From Haliscomenobacter sp033763495 (GTDB lineage Bacteria; Bacteroidota; Bacteroidia; Chitinophagales; Saprospiraceae), in NCBI RefSeq assembly GCF_033763495.1, contig NZ_JANRKL010000167.1:1-64000 (forward strand): 64,000 nucleotides of DNA, given 5' to 3'. Made by a program: the position numbers and the translations under genes. Below, piece after piece: positions 9,701 to 17,414 of the stretch. A model generated the notes under the pieces. It ran no database searches and was not told the origin of the DNA. It saw only the letters and a list, made by a program, of their open reading frames with translations. Position 1 is the stretch's first letter. Each line of letters starts with the position of its first letter.

Positions 9701-10988
9701 CGTTTTGTACTCTTTTGATTTTTTTTGCAATCCGGCCCAAGGCATTTTCGATGCTGTCGTTGACCTCCAACTCGGTGGTAAAAGGCACCCATTTTGAAAA
9801 CAAATGTTGATCCGTAGGTATTCCTGCCGGAACGTAGGCAAAGGTGGTTTTTACTTTGCCCGTAATGCGTTGTAGGAAAGCGACAATGGCAGGCAATAGT
9901 TCAGCGCTCCCATTGATCAATCCCTTGTAGTCAGCCAATTTATCACCTAGCTGATGCTTGGTCCATTCCGCCAGCTCTGCATTTTCCAGTTCATTTTTCC
10001 AGAAATTCTCGTATTTGGCTGTTTTTTGAAAAATTCCATTGGCTGTCTCAAACCATGGTGTAGCGGGCAATACCAGTTGCTCGCCACGCTTCAGCACCTC
10101 TTGAACGGAAGGTTCGTGGCCGTCAGCAGCAACTATTTTTTCGATAACCAACACCCCCCCATCCAGGTCAACAGTGGTATAGTCTCCCATTTGCCTGACC
10201 AAACCTGGCCTTGTACTGGAGGTAGCAGGCGCGGTGTAAGCTTCTTTGAGGTAATAAACTTGTTCGCCTTTGACGAAGGAAGCCATCAAAAAGGGGTTTT
10301 CCAAATGCGATTCCATCGAACTAGCGCGGATCAATTGTTGCGTGCTAGCGGGAGATTCAGCCCAATTGATCACACCCAAATGAAAAGGGCGATCAGCTTG
10401 ACCATAATAAGACCCTCCATGATCAGCCTGAGGCAGCTTCTCAAATGTATTGCTCAACCACCCGGGTAGTTCCTCCCGGAATGCCTCCATGGCCGCCTCA
10501 TAACATTTAATATTGAGTGCGTACGCCGTGTCATCAGGGGCTATTTCTATGGTTTTTGAGGCCAAAATAGCTCCTCCATCAATGGTGGTAGTCAATTCAT
10601 GCCAACTAATGCCATGTGAGGTTTCTCCATGCAAAATGGCTTGATTGGTAGCGTACAAGCCGGCATACTTTGGCAATGGAGAATCATGGTAATTGATAGC
10701 CATGCGCGTAGCCATTCGGATAAATTCAGGCTTGAGAATATATGGATTGTTGATGCTAAAAATGAATTCCACTTCAAGATCTGGTACCAAACCTGGCGCA
10801 GCAAAACAAGGAATTTGATGCTGAGCCGCAGCTTGCAAGAGTTGCTTTTCAGTTGAAACTACTGCTTGGATAACACAACCTTGCTCCTGAAGCACCTGCA
10901 TGCAGTATACAGGCAATGATCCTTCTCCCAGTAGGATACAGGAATTGAGTTGTTGCTTGTTTTCGAGAGTGGTAATAGTTGGTTCCAT
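6636..10988 (-). CDS. Single-module NRPS with N-terminal formyltransferase (FT-C'-A-PCP-TE)
   Basis: This 1450-aa synthetase is read from Met at 10988 (an in-frame Met at 11186 adds 66 non-conserved residues). Domain order: formyltransferase, residues 1-190, with the catalytic Asn (SINNPYI), His101 (NYHDSPLPKYAG) and Asp137 (TTIDGG); a diverged condensation-like stretch around 335-540 without HHxxxDG; adenylation domain about 545-1040 (ILFTSGSSGLPKG, SYGPTECT, GRFDRQVKIRGFRI); carrier domain with DDFFELGGHSLL near 1075; thioesterase with GYSIGG near 1209 and a late GNHNHIF. Aligning the A-domain by hand to GrsA gives specificity residues D-T-E-D-I-G-S-V-I-K, resembling lysine/ornithine-type pockets (inference). 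The 3' end overlaps a phosphopantetheinyl transferase. The product is probably a small formylated or linear amino-acid compound. Confidence 0.88.
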   Translation of the reverse strand: MEPTITTLENKQQLNSCILLGEGSLPVYCMQVLQEQGCVIQAVVSTEKQLLQAAAQHQIPCFAAPGLVPDLEVEFIFSINNPYILKPEFIRMATRMAINYHDSPLPKYAGLYATNQAILHGETSHGISWHELTTTIDGGAILASKTIEIAPDDTAYALNIKCYEAAMEAFREELPGWLSNTFEKLPQADHGGSYYGQADRPFHLGVINWAESPASTQQLIRASSMESHLENPFLMASFVKGEQVYYLKEAYTAPATSSTRPGLVRQMGDYTTVDLDGGVLVIEKIVAADGHEPSVQEVLKRGEQLVLPATPWFETANGIFQKTAKYENFWKNELENAELAEWTKHQLGDKLADYKGLINGSAELLPAIVAFLQRITGKVKTTFAYVPAGIPTDQHLFSKWVPFTTELEVNDSIENALGRIAKKIKRVQNAITYRSDLMLRYPTLANVSGKQPQIYIAEAGADVSFVPDGVLLVQLSPEGASIKGLSAEVFQALEWFVQSAAKNQGAAWTTLPLMSAESEQAWLDVLNQPTHSLPQTSLDPLFRIFEVAKMYPQHTAIVDRGQKISYQQLSRDVQITAAWLNAQGIGEGHILMVEVARTYDYFKAFLASLFVGATVVPLDFKLPEERIKLICSRAKPNAIVFITERDFPFEDLNVLRIQHVKTVEQTPELKPYPDAGAYILFTSGSSGLPKGVGISRKSLTTFVDAALGLYNMSAQDKVIQFAHLAFDTSIEETFMALCSGAALYLREESWLLPDELAKVIVEEGITVLDLPTAYWRQWLMSNAYSLANASPSLRLTIIGGEAMYKEDWTTWSESNPGHRLINSYGPTECTVIALAEEIKTSKKPADRIAIGKPLPGYSIRIVDQWGSTLPQGLAGILHIMGDAVSFGYVGADPTDKAHASFMNHFDHQGRTIRSHSTGDTVVAATDGTVYYLGRFDRQVKIRGFRIGLDEISSQIKGVEGVSDAVVQVVQAPNGTPSLAAFVLAENAECNSSTIREKLSTQVPDYMVPETILMIAEIPLTSNGKVDARKLESLLAQTRTNRVEVLLLPEGPVESYLHELWCKLFKRDNISVEDDFFELGGHSLLAVQLVANLKKEFDIEFPLASLITYPTIRKLAELVNSRTVEHLWNVMVPIRTKGSLAPIFLIHGAGLNVLMFQSLARYLDPDRPIYALQARKVEAGQGQQWTIPGIAADYLQEIKKIQPNGPYHLLGYSIGGFIVFEITKQLEANQEEVAFAGLVDSSAAFAQASKGWSQRMVEAVLTPIAKLTFAVQAFLKEERRERRRFLMQKKNNLLVSLYSTLSKLKLVKLPSEEAPSNQERGSYTVSASTIALTRALAQYKLEPIATRIDLFKAEKASFYIRDRKHYGWDPYLQNGINAHVVPGNHNHIFVAPNDQVFAGVLEARLNEIVCTALQASKHGKHQAQVEIIDYRCNNTQQPAFADLWPPLHHAN

Positions 10989-11243
10989 AGAGGTATTTGA
11001 TTCTGATACAAAGCTAAGCTGTAAAAAAAGGCCGGGCGACCCCGAATAGGTAAGCGGTAGAATCGGGTAGGTTTTTGGTTGAATTTGGCGGAAAATTGAA
11101 TTTGACCAGACCCACTTAGCTGAATTCCCCGCTTCATTCCCTGTGAGATAGTGTGGAATGCGGCCCATGGCCATGTAAATCAGCAATAATTGGTAAGAGG
11201 GCTAATCTTAAGTTTCTTCCTGGGTAAAAGGCCTCAGTTTCAT

Positions 11244-11294
11244 AAAAGCAGAAGGGCTGTAGACACGCAACCGCTTCCCAACCCTTCTGCTTTT
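11244..11294. terminator. Strong hairpin terminator
   Basis: AAAAGCAGAAGGG (11244-11256) pairs perfectly with CCCTTCTGCTTTT (11282-11294) across a 25-base loop. Read on the minus strand it lies just downstream of the repeat-protein stop at 11317 and ends in a T run, fitting a rho-independent terminator for that gene, 250 bp ahead of the NRPS start. Confidence 0.75.
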
Positions 11295-11316
11295 TACCAT
11301 TCTTAATTTCCAGTTC

Positions 11317-14300
11317 TTACTCCTGCTTCACCCACTTCTGAATTGCCCTTGCCCCATTCAACTCCACTTCCAACAAATACCATCCTACTGGCATTTCCAG
11401 CACATTAAACGAGGTTTGGTTTTTACCAGAAACCACATCCAAATTCTGTTGCCGGATTACCGCACCAGTTGGATGCAAAATCCGTACTCTTGCCCGAGAA
11501 GCATTGGTACTGTGGTTCTCAAACTGAATATTCAAGTCGAATTGACTTGGATTGGGGTAAAGGTATACCTGCAAATCAGGTTGAACGGTAGCTTGCTTCA
11601 AAGGCCCATTCGCCTGCAATTCGGGATCTGTTGGTGCACCCAAAGCATTACCGAGAGTGAGCCGAACAAAATTGTCGGACAGATCAAAACAGTTGTCTGC
11701 CAGAGCTACTGAATCCAGATTGTCACCAGCTTTGGCCAGTAAAAGACCACTGTGTGAAAGCCCCCACACTCTGAAGGTACCCGCTGGTAATGTGTCAAAA
11801 TTGAGGCTATCCGCAGGCAAAATACTGTGGATCATGTTTTGAGCATCCGTTAGGATGAAGCGGTACGGTGGCAGTGGAGCTGCGTCTTTGCGCACAAAAC
11901 GAACCACATCAGCTTTGTTGTCGCCACGGGTAATGCTCAATTCGGTCACCCCGTTTGACGTGCTGATGGTTCCGCCCACAGGCACTTGAACCACCACAGT
12001 AATAAAGTTTTCCGACAAGTCGTAACAATCTGTACTGAGGGCAGAATTGAGTAGGTCTTGTCCAAATTGCACCCTGAAATCACCTGTATGGGCAACCCCC
12101 CAAACCCGGTAAGTACCCGCTGGTGAGCGTTCGAAATCAATCAATATGGATTCAATATCCGGGAATAAAACCCGGTTTCGATCATCGGTAATGACAATCC
12201 GGTAATCATCACCTACCAACACATCTGGCGGGAAAACCGGAATGGCATCTGGCAATCCATCACCAGGGCAAACGAAGTAGGTGCTGGTACCGTCCTGAGT
12301 ACTGATTCTGCCACCATCTACTTCTCCGCCGCGGAAGACGCGAACGACATTGTCAGCCAAATCGTAACAGCTGGTGGCCAGGGTGTCTTTCAGATTCAGT
12401 TTTTGCCCCAACTTGAACTTGGTCAGACCAGTATAAGAAAGACCAAAAACCAAATAATTTCCAATGGGCTCAGTGCTCAAATCGATACGATCTCCACGTA
12501 CAATCTGCCGGATCAAAGTGTCCGGACTGGTCAGGATGTAGACAAACCCAGCCCTGGATCGGCTGGTGGTTTTCATCCGCAGGGTCATCCCATCTTTACC
12601 TGGACAGAAACGCAGATTAGTGGAATCATTGCTGGCACTGATGCGGCCTCCATCGGGCGTATCCAAAAAAACAGAGAGGAAGTTGTCGGAAATATTGTAG
12701 CAACCATCCGAGATTGGGGTGTTTTGTAGGACCCGGTTGGTGCTTAGCGTAAAGTTCCCCGAGAAAGAAACCCCGTAAATGCGGAAATCGCGCAAGCCTC
12801 GGATGTCCAGGTTCAGGCTATTGCCAGTGATGATGCTCAATACCAAATTGCTGGAATTCGTGAGGACGTAACGATAACCCACATCCGTAGCCGTTGAATT
12901 GTTGCTGAAGGTATAGGGGTCGGCAATCCCATCATTTGAACAAATGTAGATGGAGTCCCCTTGGGCAGTAGTAGAAACTCGGGCACCATCCACGAAGGAT
13001 TTTTGTACCGATACAAAATTGTCACTGAGGTCATAACAATCGTCGGTAATGACAGAGTCGCGTACTGAGGAGCCCGTTTTAATAACTATATTACCAGTAT
13101 AAGCCAGGCCATAAACCCGGATTCTTGAACCACTCAATTGTTCAAAGTCAATTTTGTTGGTATCCGGTAATATAGAAATGAGGCGATCCTGGTCGTCGGT
13201 TACCAAAAGCAATTGTAGTGAATTGTTGGCACCTGTGCGGGTGATCGTAGCCACATCGGCTGTACCGTCGCCAGAGCAAATGTTGTTACCCACACCACTA
13301 GCTTCAATACGGCCTGCTTCGGGTGTAATTTTAGCGATTTCCAGATAGTTGCTCGACATGGAAAAGCAGGAAGAAGCCAGTTCCACCTGATCAACTTTTT
13401 GACCAATCATTGCCAGCAGATTACCGTTGAATACCAAGGCCCAAATGCGGTAATTCCCGGTGGGCAATGAATCCAGGGAAGTTGCAGTCTCCATAGTAAT
13501 GGCTCGAATGGTATTGGTGGTATCGGTAATTAAATAGGCGATAGCTCCTTCTTGATTGCCCTGAAGTCGCCACTCGATGGTATCTTTTTGGCGATTGCTG
13601 GCGCAAACGTAGGCTTTGGCTCCTCCACCCAAAAGGCTAAGCTGCCCACCCAATGGGATTTGGCGATTGACAGTGATGGAATTGAAGGATAGCCCTGAAC
13701 AATCGTCTGCTAAAAGGTCGGTGAAGATGTCTTGCCCAGCTTTGGCCAACAATTGCCCGCCATATGCCAAGCCCCAAACCCGGTAAGTGCCACCAGGAAG
13801 GTTGCCAAAATTGAAACTGTCCTGGGAAGTAGCAGCTATGATTTTATTGGCATCGTTGGTGACGAGGTATACAAATTTATCTCCCAAACTACCTACCCGC
13901 TGAAAGCGCAGAGTAGAGCTAGCCCCCATTGAAGGACATTGCAGGTTTTCGGTTCGACCATTGCTCAATCGCACCAGTCCCCCTTGTAAGTTGGTTTTAA
14001 TGGCAGTAATGGCATTGGAAAGGTTGAAGCAGGCATCAGACAAAGCGCTCCGATTTATGTTTTGACCAACGGCTGCGGTAAGGGTACCCGTATAAGCCAT
14101 GCTGTAAATGCGTGCGGTATCTCGGGGGATTTCATCAAAAATCAAACTGGTCTGATTGGTAACACGCAAGATGTTGCCCAAGGCGTCGGTGACCAGATAA
14201 ACGAGTTGACTACCAAGTGCATCCCTGCGTGTCCAGCGCAGAGTATCGGGTTTGCCTTCCCGACAGACAAATCTGGGTGAGCTGCCAGTACTGAAGGCCA

Positions 14301-17052
14301 CCACTCCTCCTTTAACTTGTTCTTTGGTGATGGCGATAAAATTGTCCGACAAATCAAAACAGGCATCGGAAGCATTCATGCCCGTAACTACATCGCCAGC
14401 TTTGAGCAAAAGGCTACCGGAGTAAGAAAGGCCCCAAATACGGCATTTACCGGGTTGGCCTGCATTGAGGTCGATGCTACTGCCCAACAATACCAATAAA
14501 AGGCGATTCTCGTCGTCGGTCAACAGATAGCGGTAGGTAGAAGTGCTTGCTGTACCTGTGGTGCGGAAGGACATCTGATCGGCCGTTGCATCGATACAAA
14601 CCAGGCGGGAAGTGGCTCCGGTACTCAGGGAAACCTGTCCTCCGTCCACTTCATTCCAGCGGAAGCGTAGGAAATTGTCACTGAGGTCAAAACATTCATC
14701 ACTGCTGATACTGGCAATGGTGTTGCCTACAGTTGCACTCAATTTACCTGTATATGCCACTCCATAAACCCGGAAATTCATCGGAAAACTCTTAGAGGGG
14801 CGGAAACTTTGCCCATCACTAATGGCGACAATGCGCTGCAAAGTATCGGTGATAATCAGCGCAAAACGATCTCCTTTAAATGCTGGCGTAATTTGCACCC
14901 CAATGCTTTCCGGTGCGTTTTGACCAAAACAAATCAATGCATTACTGGGGTTGCTTAGGCTTAAGGCCTCGGCAGCTACGGTGCGCTTGATCACTTGTAC
15001 AAAAGTATCGGACAAGTCCCAGCATTGACTACTGAGTTCAGTTGAGTTTAAACGGTCGCCTTCCTTTGCCAACAATTCGCCAGAAAAACCAAGGCCCCAA
15101 ATGCGGAAATAGCCTTCCTGTTCGCCCAACATGCGTACCTGATTGCTGGTGGAAATGGAGATGATGCGGTTGAAGGTATCGGTAAGCAGGTAGACGTAGT
15201 TTTGAACAAGCAGCGTAGAGGTTGAAATCATCAAACTGCTGTCTTTGCTTACTCCACACAATACCTTACGGGTACCCCCATCAGCAAATTGGATGCGCCC
15301 CCCATCGTTGATGAACTTGGTAAACGTGATGAAGTTTTGTGAAAAATCGAAGCACTGATCCGAAAACCGCGCTGTACGAATATTGGAACCTGCCGAAAAA
15401 GAGATTTTACCCGTGTAGGACAAACCATAAACCCGGTACTCTCCTGCAGGTAGGTCAGCCAGATTGTATAGTCCATTGTTCGGGAAAAGGCTGATGACGT
15501 TGTTTTGGCGGTCGGTGATGAGGTAAACGTAGTTGTCGCCACCCGTGCCTGTGCTGGAGATGATTTTGGTTTGGGGTACTCCTGATGTAAAGCACAACAA
15601 TTGAGCGGTGCTGCCGTCACTTAATAGCAAGAGACCACCGTCGGGATTGCGCTTGCGTATTTCGACCGGTTTTTCGGTAATGGAATAACAACTATCTGCA
15701 AAGGATACTGCAAAAAGGGCATCTCCAATTTTGGCTTGAATAGTACCTATGTAAGTAGCGCCCCAAACTCGATTGTACTCACCGTTGATGTTGCGGAAAT
15801 TGATGCTTGGGTTGGCCGATAGGGCCAAAATACGGTTGTTCAGGTCCGTAACGATAAAATGTTGCTTTTCCGAACTATTGCTGGTCAATCCAAAAGTGCG
15901 GAAAGTGGCGGCAGGATCATTGATACAAACCGTACTGGTGGTATCGTTCCCGATCAGGCTAATTTTCCCGGCATCTAACAAGTAAACAGTAGCACGTATG
16001 AAATTTTCAGACAAATCCGAACATGCCGTGCTTAGCTTGCCGCTGGCAGGTTGGCCAATTTCTGCGGTCAATTTTCCAATATAACTCAAACCCCAAATTC
16101 GGTATTCCCCCGTAGGCAGACCTTTAAAGTCTACTTTAGCACTGGGTAGTAGCTGCAGAATGATATTTTGAGCATCGGTCAACAGGTAGGTATATAAGGC
16201 CGGAGATTCGGTGCTTGTTTTTAGGTCTCGGCTGGATATATCGGGCAAATTGCCACAGACGAAGGTATGGGTTGCACCATCAGGCAGAGTCACCTGGCCG
16301 CCGTCAGGGTTGGTTTTGATGACAGAGAGGTAATTGTCAGACAAATCAAAACAACTATTGGAAAATACAAAACTGAGCACATCTTCGCCAACGGAAGGAT
16401 TCAAATTGCCACCATAAGACAAACCAAAAACACGGAAAACACCCAGCGGCAAACTTTTCAGGGAAATGCTGGGTTCAGTAAACACTTCAATGACCTTGTT
16501 TTTGGAGTCGGCCAGAATATACCGGTACACCGGGCTATTACTGCCAGGTTTTAAGCGCAACACCTCATCCGTGTTTTCATTGGCACAAATATAATGGGGT
16601 GATTCACTATTGCTAAAGGAGAGTACCCCACCATCTGGAATAAAATGCACTACCCGCACAAAATCATCTGTGAGGCCAAAGCAGTAATTGGCCAAACTAT
16701 CGGTTTTGGCATTCATTCCGGGCCGGGCCAGAAGTTGCCCCTTGTAGTACAAGGCCCAAACCCGGTAATTGCCGGGGCCATATTTTTCAAAGTCGATGTT
16801 GGGCACTGGAGAAATGTCCAGAATTTTGTCCTGTTCATCGGTAACCAACAGGACATAGGGCAAATAAAAGGTGCCCGTTTTAAAAACAAGCCGGTCAGGC
16901 TTACCGTCACTAGCGCAAGTAAAAGCTTCAGTACCACCACCAGCCAAAGCGATTTTGGTACCATCACCACAGTTTTCGGGAGATTGTGCTGCCAGCCTGC
17001 TGGAAATGAAAGAAAGGCAAAACAGCACCCATAAGTAAAAATAATGCTTCAT
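11317..17052 (-). CDS. Giant secreted repeat protein with T9SS type A sorting domain
   Basis: A 1911-aa exported protein. Residues 1-22 are a Sec signal peptide ending in SRLAAQS. From about residue 25 to 1815 I count 16 degenerate units of about 110 residues. Each opens with a Cys-x-(D/N)-L-S-(D/E)-N-F motif, then a GG-x-(V/I)-S turn, a conserved Cys, a YxYLLTD-x-x-N strand and an (F/Y)R(V/I)WGLSYTG-x-L-x-A-x-G segment. The last 80 residues (LYPNPSQFDLNIQFE ... GWYLLEVELNG ... KWVKQE) are a type IX secretion type A sorting domain. The protein should be exported through T9SS and anchored or released at the cell surface; an adhesin or sheath role is inference. I do not recognise the repeat as a named family. 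It is divergent from the type B secreted protein at 17415. Confidence 0.85.
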   Translation of the reverse strand: MKHYFYLWVLFCLSFISSRLAAQSPENCGDGTKIALAGGGTEAFTCASDGKPDRLVFKTGTFYLPYVLLVTDEQDKILDISPVPNIDFEKYGPGNYRVWALYYKGQLLARPGMNAKTDSLANYCFGLTDDFVRVVHFIPDGGVLSFSNSESPHYICANENTDEVLRLKPGSNSPVYRYILADSKNKVIEVFTEPSISLKSLPLGVFRVFGLSYGGNLNPSVGEDVLSFVFSNSCFDLSDNYLSVIKTNPDGGQVTLPDGATHTFVCGNLPDISSRDLKTSTESPALYTYLLTDAQNIILQLLPSAKVDFKGLPTGEYRIWGLSYIGKLTAEIGQPASGKLSTACSDLSENFIRATVYLLDAGKISLIGNDTTSTVCINDPAATFRTFGLTSNSSEKQHFIVTDLNNRILALSANPSINFRNINGEYNRVWGATYIGTIQAKIGDALFAVSFADSCYSITEKPVEIRKRNPDGGLLLLSDGSTAQLLCFTSGVPQTKIISSTGTGGDNYVYLITDRQNNVISLFPNNGLYNLADLPAGEYRVYGLSYTGKISFSAGSNIRTARFSDQCFDFSQNFITFTKFINDGGRIQFADGGTRKVLCGVSKDSSLMISTSTLLVQNYVYLLTDTFNRIISISTSNQVRMLGEQEGYFRIWGLGFSGELLAKEGDRLNSTELSSQCWDLSDTFVQVIKRTVAAEALSLSNPSNALICFGQNAPESIGVQITPAFKGDRFALIITDTLQRIVAISDGQSFRPSKSFPMNFRVYGVAYTGKLSATVGNTIASISSDECFDLSDNFLRFRWNEVDGGQVSLSTGATSRLVCIDATADQMSFRTTGTASTSTYRYLLTDDENRLLLVLLGSSIDLNAGQPGKCRIWGLSYSGSLLLKAGDVVTGMNASDACFDLSDNFIAITKEQVKGGVVAFSTGSSPRFVCREGKPDTLRWTRRDALGSQLVYLVTDALGNILRVTNQTSLIFDEIPRDTARIYSMAYTGTLTAAVGQNINRSALSDACFNLSNAITAIKTNLQGGLVRLSNGRTENLQCPSMGASSTLRFQRVGSLGDKFVYLVTNDANKIIAATSQDSFNFGNLPGGTYRVWGLAYGGQLLAKAGQDIFTDLLADDCSGLSFNSITVNRQIPLGGQLSLLGGGAKAYVCASNRQKDTIEWRLQGNQEGAIAYLITDTTNTIRAITMETATSLDSLPTGNYRIWALVFNGNLLAMIGQKVDQVELASSCFSMSSNYLEIAKITPEAGRIEASGVGNNICSGDGTADVATITRTGANNSLQLLLVTDDQDRLISILPDTNKIDFEQLSGSRIRVYGLAYTGNIVIKTGSSVRDSVITDDCYDLSDNFVSVQKSFVDGARVSTTAQGDSIYICSNDGIADPYTFSNNSTATDVGYRYVLTNSSNLVLSIITGNSLNLDIRGLRDFRIYGVSFSGNFTLSTNRVLQNTPISDGCYNISDNFLSVFLDTPDGGRISASNDSTNLRFCPGKDGMTLRMKTTSRSRAGFVYILTSPDTLIRQIVRGDRIDLSTEPIGNYLVFGLSYTGLTKFKLGQKLNLKDTLATSCYDLADNVVRVFRGGEVDGGRISTQDGTSTYFVCPGDGLPDAIPVFPPDVLVGDDYRIVITDDRNRVLFPDIESILIDFERSPAGTYRVWGVAHTGDFRVQFGQDLLNSALSTDCYDLSENFITVVVQVPVGGTISTSNGVTELSITRGDNKADVVRFVRKDAAPLPPYRFILTDAQNMIHSILPADSLNFDTLPAGTFRVWGLSHSGLLLAKAGDNLDSVALADNCFDLSDNFVRLTLGNALGAPTDPELQANGPLKQATVQPDLQVYLYPNPSQFDLNIQFENHSTNASRARVRILHPTGAVIRQQNLDVVSGKNQTSFNVLEMPVGWYLLEVELNGARAIQKWVKQE

Positions 17053-17414
17053 TGGATAGCAATTGTGTATTTTCCTAAGTGTAAATCAATGATAGTCAGA
17101 GTACTACATGGAGTATTCTGTTAACAATAGCCGAAGGGGGCATAGATGGGTGTAGATAGCCTCTTAAAGATAGTAAAAAAACATATAAGCGTTGGAGAAA
17201 CGCAGCGTAAATATAGTCTTTTTGTCATAGATGTGTAAGTGAATCAGGGTAAAGTTCAAAAGATACCTTGTAAAGGTTAGTATGGGAATAAAAAGCGGTG
17301 AAGGACAAAAAGCTTTTATGTTAACACTGCAATTTTAATAACGGTAAAAACGTACCTTTATTGGAGACTAAGAGCATGTCTAAATCATAATTCCAAAGAC
17401 CGATTCACTGCATT
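17053..17414. promoter_or_regulatory. Divergent intergenic region between two large secreted proteins
   Basis: This 362-bp AT-rich spacer separates the two divergent T9SS cargo genes and must hold both promoters. TACCTTTA at 17353-17360 resembles the Bacteroidota -7 element for the plus-strand gene, about 55 bp before its start. No gene, tRNA or clear repeat is visible here. Confidence 0.4.
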
